Assembly: GCF_016086655.4 (NCBI RefSeq)
Contig: NC_052131.2
Span: 12,383,940-12,447,939 of the forward strand
Length of the DNA stretch: 64,000 nucleotides
Direction of reading: 5' to 3'
From: Lepeophtheirus salmonis
Taxonomy: Eukaryota > Arthropoda > Copepoda > Siphonostomatoida > Caligidae
The position numbers and the translations under genes were made by a program. Numbering within the stretch: position 1 is the stretch's first letter; the number at the start of each line of letters is the position of its first letter. Below are positions 11,965 through 26,007 of the stretch, in pieces. The notes under the pieces are model-generated. The model did not search any database and was not told the DNA's origin. It saw only the letters and a program-made list of their open reading frames with translations.

Positions 11965-14890
11965 ATATAATTTGAGAAATGATACAGATAAATTCAGCTA
12001 TTGGCTATGTTCATCGAATTACTTGAATATAAATAAAGTACATTACTTTTCGTTACTTCTCTTCAAATTATACAAAAGTCCTTCCTTGGGGTGTTTAGCC
12101 AGCATAACATAAAATGGATATAGAATAACCAAAAATAGTTATATTGACAACATTATAATGTTCCTCATCATCTCTGCACAGGGGATCGATCACCTACTAA
12201 ACTTTTTAAAAATTACATCCAGCAATTTTTCATCCGCCAAAATATTTTTTAATGATAACCTATTTTACGACATGAAAGACTTTATCCCATTATTTAGTTT
12301 TGAGAATAAATATTCTTTTTCAGTATACCAGATCTACAGTAGTATCGGGGGATAACGAATTCAAAACGGTACTATACTAACTAAATTGGTATTGGAACCG
12401 TTTCTTCCAGTATAATTACGTCATAAAATATTTCCGGGCGATGGCTAATCCTTCGAATTTCTGACCCCACTCCTTCCAAAAAAATGTTATCAATAAAAAA
12501 CAATAAGAAAATGGCCTTCAATATATCAATATTATCCCAATTTTGAGATGATAGTTTCCCCAAAAACTACAATCTTAACGACATTTTTGTTTCAGATTTT
12601 TTTTCAAAAGGTATCGTTATACAAATTTTGCTACCCAACAATTACAAAATATTGATATAGTGACTAAAAAAACCATAAACAACAGATAAATGAGATGTTA
12701 TATACCTTAGTGACACTAATTGTTGGGTTGACTATATAAATTAGTCCTATGTTAGTACTTTCCTTCACATTCTAAAATTACTACTTTGTTGGGGTGATAA
12801 CGTAACACATCGGAATTTGGATTTTTTTTTTTGGAATTGTCCCTTCACTAATTAGGCTCATTAAAAAATTGCTCGATTGAAACTGGGACTATTATAGAGA
12901 CAGAATTACAACTCTATCTACAGTTGATAGGAGAAGAAGATAATATCAAGTATGAATGCAAATAAAAAAGAACACGGAGAACCGGTAGAGGCATTTTAGT
13001 TTGTTTCCCGTAAAATCCAATGAGTTAATCAAAAATTATCAACCCAAGTATAATTAATAACTACTTTCCACAATGAAGTACCTTTTCATTAACGTCCTAG
13101 ACTTAGTTAATAAATAAAACAGATATATGGCTAATTTATTTTTGTCAAACCAGTACTGATTGATTGGCGTACCGGGGATGGAAACACTGCCATATAGGAA
13201 GTATATAGAAATATAAAAAGATATTGCAAGCATATTTCCGTCTCTGGGATGAAAAAAACCACAGGGAAGTTACATACAAAAAATTTACTCATGCATGTTG
13301 GTAATAATATGATAACCACATCAATATTATTTTGTTTCAATTGAAAATATGACTGAATTGAAATAAAGACAGATTATTTTCCATTTATTTTTACCATAAA
13401 TTGTATGAATGTAATTTATTTTATTTTTGCAAGTATATATTTTATAACAACAAACATATTTTGCTTAGAACTACAATACTGTGTCTTTATTTGACAGTTT
13501 ATTTATTTTTAAATTCAATATCTACGGATTTTTATAATAAAAATATTAATATTTTTAGGAAATTCTAATCAATATGGAAATCAATTCATGATAATAAAAT
13601 TAGATATTTTCAAAAAGAAGAAGTTGTCACCATTTTTACTAAATATTATACTGGTCACTAATAAGTTTTTGGTATAAAGCAAACGCAGAACAGTTTTTTT
13701 ATATGAGTAATGCGCAAAGTGCATTGCAAAAAAAAAAACGAACAAAAAAAAACTAGGGAATTTTTAATCCTCACAATTTCCTTTTTCTTCAGTATATCAT
13801 TGAAAAAAATATCATAATTTACCAAAGTTTTAAGAAAAAATATGATGATAAAGCTTTTTACTTATTTAGGATGTATCGGTCTTAAATCTTAAGGAAAAGT
13901 CAGAACAGAATGCAAAATCTGTCATGGAGATCTTGGCTAAATACTTATGAATTAGAGACTTCATGATCCTCGGAATGAGTCTAATAATTAAATAATTTAA
14001 ATGTAAGGGAATTAAAACAAGTTAATAGATGCTTCATATTGATATGTATGTATTTAATTACTGTAAATAATTATATATTAGTGAACCATGACATCTAAAA
14101 TGTGTAAAAATTAAGCAGATTCATTCTATTAAGTCTGACTCAGAGGGGAAATTATAAGATCAAAAAGGAGGAAATGCACTTTTTCTTCCAGATTATGTAC
14201 GGCTTACTATAGTAGCATATAATATTGAATATAATTTTTTATTCCTTAGATTATTTAAGAATTGATATTACAACCCCTATATTATTAGAGATAAATATAT
14301 TTATCTCAAATTATTTATTTACATGATTAAAAACTGTTTCATTTTTGATTTTCGATTATATTCCATATCACTTTCTCGAATCTGTCCCCCATATAGCCTC
14401 TCATAATTTTCTCGCTATATCACCCTTGGTACCGCAGCTCAAACCTGAGAATATCTTGTTGAAACTGCTCGCCTTGTTCTTCAGAATATATCCCATATTT
14501 TCTTTGAAATTAATTATTTTCTGTGGGTAAATAATAATCAATTAATGTTAATCTGAAGCATTTATTAACTTGTTTAAATCCCCTTACATATAAATTATGT
14601 AGGCTCATATGTATTTTTTTTTGTCGGAATATTATTTAACCCAATTATTCATCCAACCTAACTCGCTTATTATATTTAAATTTATTAATAAATATCATAA
14701 ACTGAATTGACCAAAAATCGACCTTGTTGCAAGGTAATTTTGTTTCAATTGAAATACAAGGTCTATTCTATTATATATCTATATCTTATATAAAAAATAT
14801 ATAATAATATCATTGAAGATATGATATAAAGAATTTGAAGAAAAAATAGAAATTATATTACCATCTAAGTAATGCCCTCTGTTAAAAAAA
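11965..14890. other. AT-rich DNA, no gene seen
   Basis: Nearly 3 kb without a recognisable gene or repeat. Short open frames at 12158-12355, 12381-12563 and 13131-13340 show no domain, signal peptide or splice pattern I can support. Confidence 0.45.
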
Positions 14891-14904
14891 AATAAACTAC
14901 AGAT

Positions 14905-16617
14905 TTGGTGAATTCCTATATAATCTTTAACATAGCTGTAACTGAAATGAGAAGAAAGGTAGATCTTGAAACCGATCTCATTCTTAGAAACAAATTTTTA
15001 CCTTGTAAACATAATCATACAGCCACTACAATACAAAAAAAAATTGTAGTTAACAATAGAACAATTGATAAGCTTTCTGAATTATTGAAATATTTCCATA
15101 AAAGGTTCTCAGATATTTTAGTCGGAGAGAGACCCAATTTCCCAAAGAAAAGGAGACCCTCAGAGGTTGAAGTATTTACAATGGCTACCATCGTAAATTT
15201 TGTAAACAATGATTTCAAGGATTCCAATGCATCTGGTCAGGATCACCTTTGTGGGAGAATTTTCTCTCTTGATCCTTGATCCGCCATACTTTTTTATAGT
15301 CGGAAAATCCATGGACAAGTCTGGAAAAATGCCCTTTTCTCTTACAAAAGGAAGAAAATCTCTTATAGCTAAAAAGGGTGATGGTACTGAATTCAATCAC
15401 TGGAGGCCCATCACAGTTTTAAAAGAAGGTTACGAAATATTGTTTCTTGTATTATCTAAGCAAATTGAATCAATTTGAAACCAAAATATTAAAGATGAAC
15501 AAAAATGTGTCTTGTGAAATAGAAAAATTACGGATATTTCACGAAATATAGCTACAGCAATTGAATCTCTTAATAGGAGCAGCAAGTTTGGTGTATTGAC
15601 TCCAATTGGTTTTTATAAGTTTGGAACCCGAATTTATTAGAAAATTTAATTTTCTTTTTAAGTCATCATGACTTAAGCCCCAAATATGTCTTTTAGGGAA
15701 GGAGATTTCGTCTTCCTCTTGAGAGGTCTCTTAAATATTTTACCCCTTCGAAACCATGGTTTTTAAAAATGAGTTTTTACCAAAATTTGTCGGTAGAAGT
15801 GAAGTCTGTTTCAGACAAATTGATGGTACTACTCGATCTTCCTCTTTCATAGAAACAAAGAATTCACCGATCAATTTCTGGAATTTCCTATGGGACCCAA
15901 TTTACGGCACAATTTCAAATTTCCACTGACAATATGAAATTTTATTATCTGCGCAAAGACTGCAGTTTTATGTTCAACTCTACCCATCACACTTTTGCTG
16001 ATTGCCCGGTTTTGAGAGTAGTCAAATATTTTATCCAATTCAACGTTTGTGTGACAGAAGATATTACTTCTAGCTTAATAAAGGCAAATATATTATTTGG
16101 AGCTTATAAGAGAAATAAAAATACTTCTCCTAGTCACAAAGCCGTGGAGTTTGCATTATTAAATATTAAATCATTGATTGTTAAAAAATTAACTATAGAC
16201 TCTCCATTACATGTAGAAGAATTAAGAGCTATATTGATAACCACAGCTGCTCCATATACAGCACTTTCTTTCAAAATCCCTCTGTCATCATCTTCGTCGT
16301 CGCATGGGCCAGAAATATCATCAAATTTGTTCCTTCGATGTCTGCAATATTTTAACCTCATCAAGTTCGTGATAAGAAGACATCGTCATTCTGTATTTAA
16401 TTTAGCAGATGTTTAGACTTTTTTCGAATATCACATAAGGTTATTTTACTTCAGGGCATTAAATATGAACTATAATGTTCATATATATTTTTTTAAACGT
16501 AATTGTCCTGTTGCTTTTTATTTATATCATCTACTTTTTATCTCTATGTGTTTTTATTATTTACACTGCTTGTATTGTAGAATATAAATAAATTGTTTAA
16601 ACAAAAAAAAAAAAAAA
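14905..16617 (+). pseudogene. LINE retrotransposon, 5'-truncated, with poly(A) tail
   Basis: Remnant of a non-LTR retrotransposon reverse transcriptase. Order: N-terminal palm/finger part with FKDSNASGQD (about 15213-15242; usual ASGPDG), then KSLIAKKGDGTEFNHWRPIT (about 15357-15416), the finger motif typical of LINE reverse transcriptases, followed by VLKEGYEILFLVLSKQIESI. Stops and frameshifts fill 15480-15930, and no intact YxDD motif is visible. An open stretch 15934-16416 gives the C-terminal region, including HHTFADCPVLR (a Cys/His element common after the LINE polymerase). Polyadenylation-like AATAAA near 16587 and an A-run at 16604-16617 mark the 3' end. The finger motif matches the minus-strand remnant at 61.7 kb, so both belong to one family. 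Clade unresolved (L1/Tx1-like finger). Confidence 0.8.
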
Positions 16618-16629
16618 TGGATTCACTGA

Positions 16630-16697
16630 AATTACTATAATGTCAATCTCCAATTTTACTCTGTGTTCTATAAGGACTTAAGGCGGGTTACCATATC
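16630..16697 (+). repeat. SINE-like repeat body fragment
   Basis: TCAATCTCCAATTTTACTCT (16643-16662) and ATAAGGACTTAAGG (16671-16684) match the TCAATTCTACTCTGAGTCC...AAGGACTTAC block of the family. It lies directly after the LINE poly(A) tail. Confidence 0.45.
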
Positions 16698-16704
16698 TAT
16701 CGTG

Positions 16705-16731
16705 CATATATATATATACATATATATGCAT
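16705..16731. repeat. (AT)n microsatellite
   Basis: Alternating TA with one CA interruption; a second run is at 16790-16804. Confidence 0.85.
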
Positions 16732-16739
16732 TTATTAAC

Positions 16740-18980
16740 TCTTGTAAGTTGATTCAAGGCAGTCTTGGCAGTAACTTTTCTCCTGATATCATATATATAT
16801 ATTTATACACGTATACGTCTACAGGCACAATAGATGTGATAGAGTATACTCGAGTGAGCTCCGCTCGATCATGGTTATCAAACTAATAAAAAGCTACAGT
16901 GTACGATTCGAATATGAAGTTGCAGTTTAATTAAACTTAAAGAGAATCCCACCAATAAGGTCCAAATATGTTTTGTTTAAATTTAATTTCAAATAAATTA
17001 TTTATTCCTGATTTATTGCCTATCAAAAGTTTTCTTCTTCAGATTAAAAATAAAAAACCCATATGAAATATTTAAAACATGAAATTTATAAAGTTAATTT
17101 ATCTCAATAATTGTCTATATATTTTTTCATTTTCAAGTAGAACATTTAATGGAATATTATTTAACTATAATTTGATAAGCTTTTTAAAATACAAATTTAT
17201 TTAATATCAAAATAAATCATGTAAATAAAGGTATAATGTCTTAATTAAGTTGAAAAGGTTTAAAATATAATTATGAATCATTTTTTGTATAGGGTCAAAT
17301 ATTTTCCCTTTGAAAGTCACTTCAAGTTTTTTTTTTAAATTCACTGACTAAATTAATGACTTAAAAGAAGCTAAAAAGTAATTTCAAAATCCACATAACA
17401 AATATTGCAACCGCGGAATGGACAACAGCAACACTGCAAATGAAGTGCAATATTTTGGCAAAAACAATTTTGAGGACTTTTGAAACGTAACCTTTTATAA
17501 ATACATTCGATTACACCTAATTACTACCGATGAAATATATGCGTAGGTAGAGAAACTTTTTATATAAATACACTAAAAATTCTACTAGAGTTTTTAAAAT
17601 ATATATGCTTGGTTTTTGACCCGTAGAAATTAGTGGAATCGAATACGTCTCTAAAAACTTATCGTATATGTTTATGATATATTACAAATTAACATATAAA
17701 AATTTAAATCAAATAGAAAATGGACATCCTTTAATTTTTTTGAGGTCAAAATATTTACCTCGTGACTTTATGGGCAAAAACTCCTTTTGTCGGCTTACAC
17801 AATAAAATAAAAACTAAATAAGATAAAACGATTATCTATTAAATTCTTTTTAAAGTAGATTAACATCTTCAAAAACATTCCAAATACAGTGATTTAAAAA
17901 TAAAGTCAAGGGTAAAAGTTTAAAAGCCTTTAATCCTGAAACGGAAGATAAAAAAGGGTGAAATTTTTTATAAAGTATGTGCAAAGTTTGAAAAAAATCG
18001 AAGATGGTGTTGTGAAAAATGTTTTTTTTATTGATTTCACTTGGAATGACCCCATATTAAACCTATAAAAAAGGATTTATACATATCATAATATAAAAAC
18101 AATTTAATTTTTATGGGAAACTAACTCTGGACCACCCCCCTATAGTGATGGAAATATTTAAAAAAATTACTTTAATACAGAGTATGCTTCAAAGATTAAA
18201 GTCTACCATGGTTACTTTTCTGAGTTGTTGATCTATCGACTATTTTTCCTTAATACTTAATGACATTCCCAAAATATGAATAACTCACATATATATATTA
18301 AAACCTGCTGTAGATTTTTCGACATTTCTTGCTATTTAATAATATTCTGAGCGTCATTTGTTTGAACAAGCACGAGCTATTGTTATATCGTGAAAAATTC
18401 CAATTTTGAAATGGAAAGTTATCTCAGGGTTTGAAAGAATAATGAGCTAACTTTACAAATATTTATAGATTATTTATATATAAATGTATGTATTTATTTT
18501 GAAACATGTCAAGTGTTCTCTATTGTTCTTAATATTTTAAAAACCATATCAAAGGGCATAACCCATTTTAAAGTGTTTTTTGTATGTCTTCAGTCATAAG
18601 ACAAATCATGCCTTGGAAAATCCCTAAATATCTGGAAGACGTAGATCTTGAACGGTAAGATCTGCATTTCTGGATGTGTTTACTTCCATTTATTTACTTT
18701 TGCTCCTCTTGGTGAGGTTGTGTGAAGATTTAATGCACAATTAGTTCCGTGCGTATATCGACAATGAGGGTTTTTCTTTTCTAATATCATTATTTAAATA
18801 CTTAATATACTTAAATACTTAAACAACAAGGAAGGGAACGGTTCCTAGGGTAACTACTAAAATTGATGCAAGTAAAAGGAATAAATAAAAAGCGTACCTT
18901 GTATTTGTAGATGGTCTGTGTGTGAAGTAAAAATTAATCTTTTGACGGTTTGGTGATCTAATTTATTGATTAATTAGATG
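16740..18980. other. AT-rich DNA, no gene seen
   Basis: No exon, RNA or transposon protein that I can support. A short iterated AATACTTAA pattern lies at about 18793-18826. Confidence 0.45.
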
Positions 18981-18989
18981 AATCTCCTG

Positions 18990-19525
18990 GTATATGGACC
19001 TGCATCCCCCCATTGTTCCTTTCAATGCATGTAGTTTCATTTGGATATACTAACGACACACCTACAGCCTTGAACTTGATGTTCACAGATATCGCCCTTT
19101 CTGAAGATTACTCGGTGGATCTCGCCGCTAATTATGGAAGGTACATTCATTGTAGAGATGACTTTTTGCATCAAGGTCTTTGAAAATGAATTACAATTTT
19201 GTGAAACATCGCTGAGTACTCAATAATATCAGTGGGAGTCCATCCTCCATCCACACTTCCTTAATTAAATCTTAGAGTGATTCCTCCTTCAGGCAATTCC
19301 ACTTTGTTTTTTTACTATCAGGATATATTCTCTTGTCGAGTCTAACAATGGCATAACAGTGATGTTAGTGTATTTTTCCAATGCCTTTGATACTCTGTCT
19401 CACGAGTTCATAATAAAAACCCTGTACCAAAAAGGATTTAGAGATTTTATCATTCGTCTTGAGCGGAAGTTAAGACAATAAAATCGATCAAAAACACGTT
19501 TGCAGTCTTATCTTCATTCTCTAGA
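18990..19525 (+). pseudogene. LINE remnant: endonuclease end and a reverse-transcriptase piece
   Basis: Two recognisable pieces. About 19040-19140 reads TPTALNLMFTDIALSEDYSV, like the end of a LINE endonuclease (usual ..TLDLVFTD..). About 19360-19435 reads LVYFSNAFDTLSHEFIIKTL then YQKGF, the reverse-transcriptase motif usually written LDFSKAFDTVSH. The catalytic first Asp of that motif is Tyr here. The polymerase between them is mostly deleted and the frame ends near 19480. No poly(A) tail is visible. CR1/Jockey-like by motif spelling. Confidence 0.7.
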
Positions 19526-19529
19526 TTAT

Positions 19530-21650
19530 CTGGTATGTTGTTGTATGAAGAAAAAACTGAAATTGTTAGTCTTATAACATTTTATATTTATATTATTCCT
19601 AAAGTAACGAACCTGTTCCGTGTTACACATTAAACAACAGTATCGCTAGGGAAATATTTTTTTTTTGAAAATTCCTGTTTGAAATTAATAAAAAAAATAT
19701 ATATAAACCACCAAAAAGTCCAAAATCCATTGAACTTCGGGGGGCTGGATGTGATGGATTTTGTATTTCTATGGAAGTCTCAAAATATATATTGGATAAA
19801 AAAGTTATGGGAATATTACGTCTATTGTAAAATTCATTTAAATTAATTTTTAAATTTAAACCACGTGGAATTTCAGCTAAGCTCACATTTAGAGCTTTCG
19901 GATATTTTTATAGTTTATCATTATACTACAAGCCTTTTAAATTTTTTTGTGATGGTACTACTAAAATAGGCAAAAAGTTTGAGCTATCATTACAATAGGA
20001 AATGCCAACTTGAGGTTGCATTAACAAAAATGTTGTGCGTACCATAAACTCCGATGTTGATGCGGATGTTAGCTTGACAGATTGTCCCATGAATACAATG
20101 TTGTTGTTTTTTCAATCTATTTTTGGAACAAAATTTTTCGTAAAGTGTCATCTCGTCCTTTTTAGACTGAAGACATGTTATATAAGTACTTCGTACTTGA
20201 GAAAAAGTATATAAACACCAAACTTAACAACATTCAACGCATATTTGGAACAATTCAGTATTAAAAAAGGCAGCGAAAAAAGCCGCAAGGCAATCACCAA
20301 TAGGTTTTTTGACGTCAATCATAAGATGGTTTAAATAATGTGCGGGACTCTCGAGGTTGCTGTTAAATTAAACTAGGTAAAATTAATAATGTTTATTTTC
20401 TAAAACTTCAAACTACATTTAGCATTAATTAAAAGAAGAAAAGAGTTCACGATAACCCTCCGAAAAGTGACGATTTTTCTGCTAGTATCTTACGGATCTG
20501 TTTTGTTGTGATATAATTTGAAAACTTTAAGTTAAATACATATTTTTACTATAATAACAGTCTTCAAATGAAATATTTTTAATTCTCAGAAATATAACTA
20601 CATCGTCTATAAAATACATACATATTATTTAAATTTAATATGTATCTAGTACTATGATTGAAAAAAATAGAAAGTGACTAAGTCCCACTTACACACACAA
20701 AAAAAAACTAAAAACTTTTTAACTGCATTTAAATACTTATAAAAAATTTAAAAGAAAATAAATCCTCATGGATTAAGGATTACTTCTTCTTTTAATTTCA
20801 TTTGGTTGCATACTCCATTTTGTAATTACTCGTATGTTACATACGTTGGCTCTTATTGTGAACTTAAAAAAAACAATGTTTTTATTTTCATTCTCTCGTC
20901 CACTCAATCCGTTCTAAAAAATATGTTCTTGTACCAAAAATTGTAAAATTTCACCTCCCTTGGTTCTTAAAATTTTGACTAAAACTGTAAATTTATCAAC
21001 ATTTGCAGAATGTTTTATTTTTAAATACCAATGAAACCTAGAACAAATTAAAAATCTGTCATTATTGTAAAGAATAGAGAAAAGTGTACTAAGCAATGGA
21101 TCGTTTTGTTAATAATATACTTCCAATTAAAAAAATATAGAATAATCTAATTTATTATTTAAAAAAAAGATTGAGTATGAAAATACAAAAGCTACTAAAT
21201 CAGTACGGATATTGGCGTAAAATTTAGATATACTTAAACACAAATTTTTTTTAAATTATATTTATTATTTACCCCTAACTTTTCAATATAAAGAAAATTA
21301 TTTAGAAGCAAGGGCCACCAAAATATTAATTAAGATCAAAAATATTTTCCACAGTGAAATTTAATTATAAAGACAGCAAAAGAGAAGGGAGAGACAAGTA
21401 CCCCTAAAATATCAACTGGGTTCATTTGATGCATTTTTTTAATTGGATTGTTTTTCCTACTTCCCTTATTGGCCCACCCAGACACAATTAATTTTGTGAC
21501 ATGGTTTCTATTTTAAAAATCAAGTGAAACAGATTTTTTTTTTTCCTACATACAATATTACATTCTACATAGCAATGAACAGAAATAATGATATGTTATA
21601 CCAAGGAGTCAAATGGACGCAATAAAAACTTATAAATAGAGCTGTAAAAA
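19530..21650. other. AT-rich DNA, no gene seen
   Basis: No supportable gene. A perfect 6-bp hairpin AAGTAC-TTC-GTACTT lies near 20186-20200. Frames such as 19623-19886 and 20914-21096 show no family resemblance. Confidence 0.45.
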
Positions 21651-21654
21651 ATAT

Positions 21655-21990
21655 TACCAATGAGGCGAGGCTTTTAGTAGTTGCAGGCTTTTTTATTTTC
21701 CAAAGTTGTTATCATTATTTTTCAATTCTTGAGGAGGGAACATCAAAGTATAGTGTGCAAAATTTCATGGATAATGGAGATAAAAACTGAGAAAAAATTG
21801 TAAATGTATAAATTTAAGTCCTTGACGGACTATGTGTAGAATTGAGGTTTGGCATCTTAGTACCCTTAGGTGGGATTAATGTCCGTTTTTCCTGGCGGAT
21901 TTCTGTTTATCTAATAAAACGTTCTGCAAATTGTCGGGATGATAACTTTAGGTTTCTTTTTTAAGCATACCATATTTTTTACAACTAGGT
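21655..21990 (-). repeat. SINE-like repeat body and 3' block, minus strand
   Basis: In plus-strand order: AGTAGTTGCAGGC (about 21677), CAATTCTTGAGGAGGGAACA (21723-21742), GTCCTTGACGGACTATG (about 21819), GTAGAATTGAGG (about 21836), ATCTAATAAAACGTTCTGC (21909-21927), CAAATTGTCGGGATGATAAC (21928-21947). These are the reverse complements of the family blocks from 3' end to body start. The GAGAGCAGCTTAGCTG core is deleted in this copy. Confidence 0.65.
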
Positions 21991-21994
21991 ATAC

Positions 21995-23790
21995 TTATAT
22001 AATAATTTACCAAACTTAAAACCTGTTATAGATTAACTCCAGTTATAGAAGAACCCATATTTTCAAGGAATAAAAGTTAACAAATTCAAATTTTTGTACA
22101 AATCATAAAATATTATAGGTACAAAAACTAATTTCAAGGTATTTTTATATTATCAGGACCAAAAAGAATTTTCTACTATAACGCCATTTATTTGTTCTTT
22201 TGGATATGAATTTGTTAAATCATATATATGTTATCGGCTTTAATATGGATTATTCGTTGCCAAAAAAATATATCCCGTAATAAGCCTCTTATGTTGCAAA
22301 GAAGGTATAAAAAGATGCCTGTAAATATGGGTCCTAGAAACTTCTGAGGTATTGTGCGTGGTGTATTTTTGTTTGTTTTTTTGTTTTTGTATTTAAGTGT
22401 TTAATTTGTGTTTTATTCAAAATATTTGGGCAGCATGATTAATTTAATGGTTATACAGTACCCTCAAAGTTTCTAAATTTAATAATTTGTAGAAGGAAAA
22501 AAGTCAGAAAAAAAAGTTTTTTTTTTTTGTTAAAGTCTCCAATAAAGTAATTATAATATTGCCGTTTCGCGTATAGAGTGCATTCATTTTTAGGTTTGTA
22601 TAACATAAGGAGTTTTGAAAGTAAATAAGTACATAGTTTTATTGAATATATATTGATATCTAATTGACATCTACTTATGATAGTATATCGTTCCACGACA
22701 AATAAATTGTAATCTTCAAGATTCCTAAGAATATCAAAAGTAGTACTAAAAAACATATTTATCATCTTTTATCTTTCATTTTTTTATGTTATGAATAACT
22801 AAAATATGTGCTATTTGTAGAATGATATGAAGAATTAATATTATACATCTTATGAATAACATTTTTTTTTTTAAATTCACTTTACAAAATTAAATTTTAT
22901 ACGATATATTTATAAAAAAAATATCTCCCAATACACTTATGGCAAAATTAATTTGCATTTTTTTATTATGTTATACTCCTTTTAGTATTTTTACAAGGCA
23001 AGAGTTCTTTAAATTATGAAATTGAAAACTTTAAGAACGATACACAACTTTTACATTTTAATATCTATAATATTGCTCAAATTGTATAATTTTTCATTTT
23101 TATCAAATTAACATTTTTGGATTCCCCTTCTCCCAAACATTTAAAAACCAAAAAAAAAAAAAAAAAAATTAAGAATTACTCTAATAAATATATAAAAATC
23201 TATTTAAACTATATGCACAATATGTATTTTCATGAGTAATTCTTTGATTAGTCATGCATATATATTTTTTTTAAATGAGCATGTTCATGAGTATTCATAA
23301 GGCAAATTTGATCATTCAGATATCGTAATAAATACTTATGTTCATTTGTAATTTCAAATATTGCATTTATTTATAGGCAACATATCAACATATTATAAAC
23401 TATTCAAGAATATGACAATTGAATACGATCTATTAAAATTAATAGATTTAATAACATTTTGTATTTTCTGAGATCAAAATTCATGTGTCCAATTTTTTTG
23501 TGATGGTACTTGAGAAAAAAACAACTCAAATACAAATGATTTAAGATCAATTTCTTAAAACCTGCCTTATAAATGTTTTCCAGCAATATTGTTGATTTCT
23601 TAGCTCAGTTTTGTTAAATAATTCATTTTTTACTTTTTGATTGCATCTACGGTAATAAAGTATAATCCCTAAAAGTTAAAAAAAATATGAATTAAAACGA
23701 GTGCATGACTTATTGTAGTTACTGCGAAATTATTCTTTCCTTCTGAAGTTGAGAAAATCGAAGAATAATTTGGACGTGATGATGAAGTCC
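21995..23790. other. AT-rich DNA, no gene seen
   Basis: Only AT-rich frames (22451-22765 is the longest) with no domain. An A-run of about 19 lies near 23150-23168. Confidence 0.45.
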
Positions 23791-23799
23791 AAGTACTTT

Positions 23800-23895
23800 T
23801 TAAATTCAAAGTAGAATTGAGGATCGAATATCAGAATAATTCCTGTAATATAAAGATTATTTATTATTTTTCAAAGCTTTTCATTAGGCTTTAAT
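23800..23895 (-). repeat. SINE-like repeat fragment, minus strand
   Basis: AAAGTAGAATTGAGGATCGA (about 23809-23828), ATAATTCCTGT, then TTTTTCAAAGCTTTTCATTA match the reverse complement of the family's body-to-3' blocks. Confidence 0.45.
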
Positions 23896-24344
23896 TCATA
23901 AATAGAACGCATCAAAGAATAAATAAATTAATAGTATTAACTTTGGATAGTTTATATGTTAGAACATCAAAAGAGAGAACATTTTTCTATCGTAAACAAT
24001 TACTGGAGACATCCCAACATTTTTGCTCGAGTGTACTCATATAATTAGAGTCATAAACCAAGTGATTAAGTTTTTTTTTTTTTTTTCAATTTAAAGTTGA
24101 GGTTTGAGGATAAAGATTTTTGTTATTTTTATACCCGCTCCAAGTGAAAATAAATTACGTAACTGCAAAAAGCCGATTTCTGATATTTAAATTTATATGT
24201 ACAAGAACACCGTCCTCTAAGGATTTTACGAAAATATTGAAGAATATTGTATTTAATATGTTCAAAAACTAAAATTAATATTTTTATAAAATAATATGAA
24301 ATACAGTTGTAATAAGGTACCAGTTCAGAGTATAATTGAAGATT

Positions 24345-24545
24345 GAATTCTTTCCATGTCCTTCCTAGATTCAGAGTAGAATTTGTGTTGATTTACCCTC
24401 TATTCATAGATGCTTGAAGCTAATCTAATAAAATCCCATTACAGCTTAGCTGTTCTTCTTTCAAAAAAGTTATTATTTCAATTTCGGTTTCATTTTTTAC
24501 GTGCCGGCAGGTTATATTTTTTACAACTTAAGTAATCTGCCAGCG
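24345..24545 (-). repeat. SINE-like repeat body, minus strand
   Basis: In plus-strand order: AGATTCAGAGTAGAATTTG (about 24368), AAGCTAATCTAATAAAATCC (24418-24437), CATTACAGCTTAGCTGTTCT (24438-24457) and TACGTGCCGGCAGGTTATAT (24499-24518). The last block also occurs, diverged, at 42538-42555 and helps define the upstream part of the body. Confidence 0.65.
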
Positions 24546-25044
24546 GATTTTTGAGAAAAAAAAGTTCTCACTAATAATGCTTCTTTGACCAAAAACAGTT
24601 TCCTTAAAGTACCTATTTGCTTTGTCCTGTTTCCACTTTTATAAACTTTCCACATTTCTGCTCCACCGCCAAAAAATTCGCTGTTTATTCGTCATTCACC
24701 GTGACCATGATCTTCAAATTTGGTGATGTATAACAGCACTAATGCATGTTTAAAACATACAAAAGTTTAACTTATAATATTACTACGATGTACGATGCTT
24801 ACCTTATTATTGAATTTAACCTTTAAATATTTTACAATTATATTAAACTCTATTATAATATTTACATGGATATTATACATGAATGTATATAAATGGCTAC
24901 CCTCTGTTTAATGTCAAATATAATAATTTACAAATAACTCAAATGGAAAATATGATTGTGCAAAATACCTATACGAAATTATATTGTATTTAACTTGACC
25001 TCAATCTGTTAATGAGAGTAGCAGAGGTGTTATACTCGAGTTAG

Positions 25045-25560
25045 AACTTGGCCTCGAATCAAGACGTGATTTCTATGGACTCGGGGGATGATGAATCGGA
25101 CTTAACACTGAAGAAAAATAAACTGGAATTATCTGTACTTAGTGAAATCATTGGGGCTCAGAATCGTTCTGGAATTGCTCTCATTAATTTGGAAAAATGA
25201 TCGCAAAAACTTCCTAAATTTCTAATAATTTTGACTATGGTTCATACAATTTTAGTAATGGGTAATTCATATTTTCCTCGTTCCCACTTGTAGTAATTTG
25301 AACAATTGAATATGCTAGAAACAAAAGGTGGGTACTTTGACTCGAGACTTGCAATTTGACTTGGCTCGAAAATGTATTTTATTTTTTTCTTTTACTTTTT
25401 ATAGTAGCTTATATATTTATGAGAATTTGAACTTTTAATATGATTATTTTTTACAAACACTGTTAGGAAACCCATGGATTCAGACTTTATTTGAACTCGG
25501 ACTAGAATTCCTAATAAGTCAGACATGAAGTCTTTAGCCCTCATAGTCAATTTAAAAAAT
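25045..25560. repeat. Scattered GACTCG/ACTTGG-type motif repeats
   Basis: Short variants recur: CTTGGCCTCGAATC (25050), GGACTCGGGGG (25078), TTTGACTCGAGACTTGC (25337), TTTGACTTGGCTCG (25356), TTTGAACTCGGACTAG (25491). Irregular spacing; probably a very degenerate short tandem array or part of an old repeat. Confidence 0.3.
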
Positions 25561-25654
25561 TCATCATTTGGACACAGAATCGTATAAACACTCTTCCTTT
25601 TCAACTCTACTCTCTAAAATGTTCCTCGTTCCAGACCAATAGCCAAATAGTCAA

Positions 25655-25664
25655 GGGGGGGGGG
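25655..25664. repeat. G10 homopolymer run
   Basis: Ten G in a row in very AT-rich DNA. Confidence 0.9.
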
Positions 25665-25990
25665 CGTTAAAATCAAATTCAATTTTAGGCCTATTTTTCG
25701 TATCTTTTAAGCACACTGGAAAAAATAATTTTTAATTTCTGACCAAAAAAAAAACACACCTTATTTTACTATAGTTTTTTTTATAGACAAATTCATCAAG
25801 TATTCAGATTGTCGATGATAAATTTTATATATTCCAACAGTCAATATGTAATTTATACTACAGGATCCATCCCAGCGATGGCCCATGAGGGGTATGCCCC
25901 ATCACTTATAAGCAATATATTAAGGCAATATTTTTGGAAATAGCTAATAATAATACATAAATTCTTTTTGGCTTAGACATAGGCTCCAAA

Positions 25991-26007
25991 GATATATATA
26001 TATATAA
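25991..26007. repeat. (AT)n microsatellite
   Basis: Alternating AT run of 16-17 bases, followed by GC-richer CGGTTACTGACGACCGCC. Confidence 0.85.
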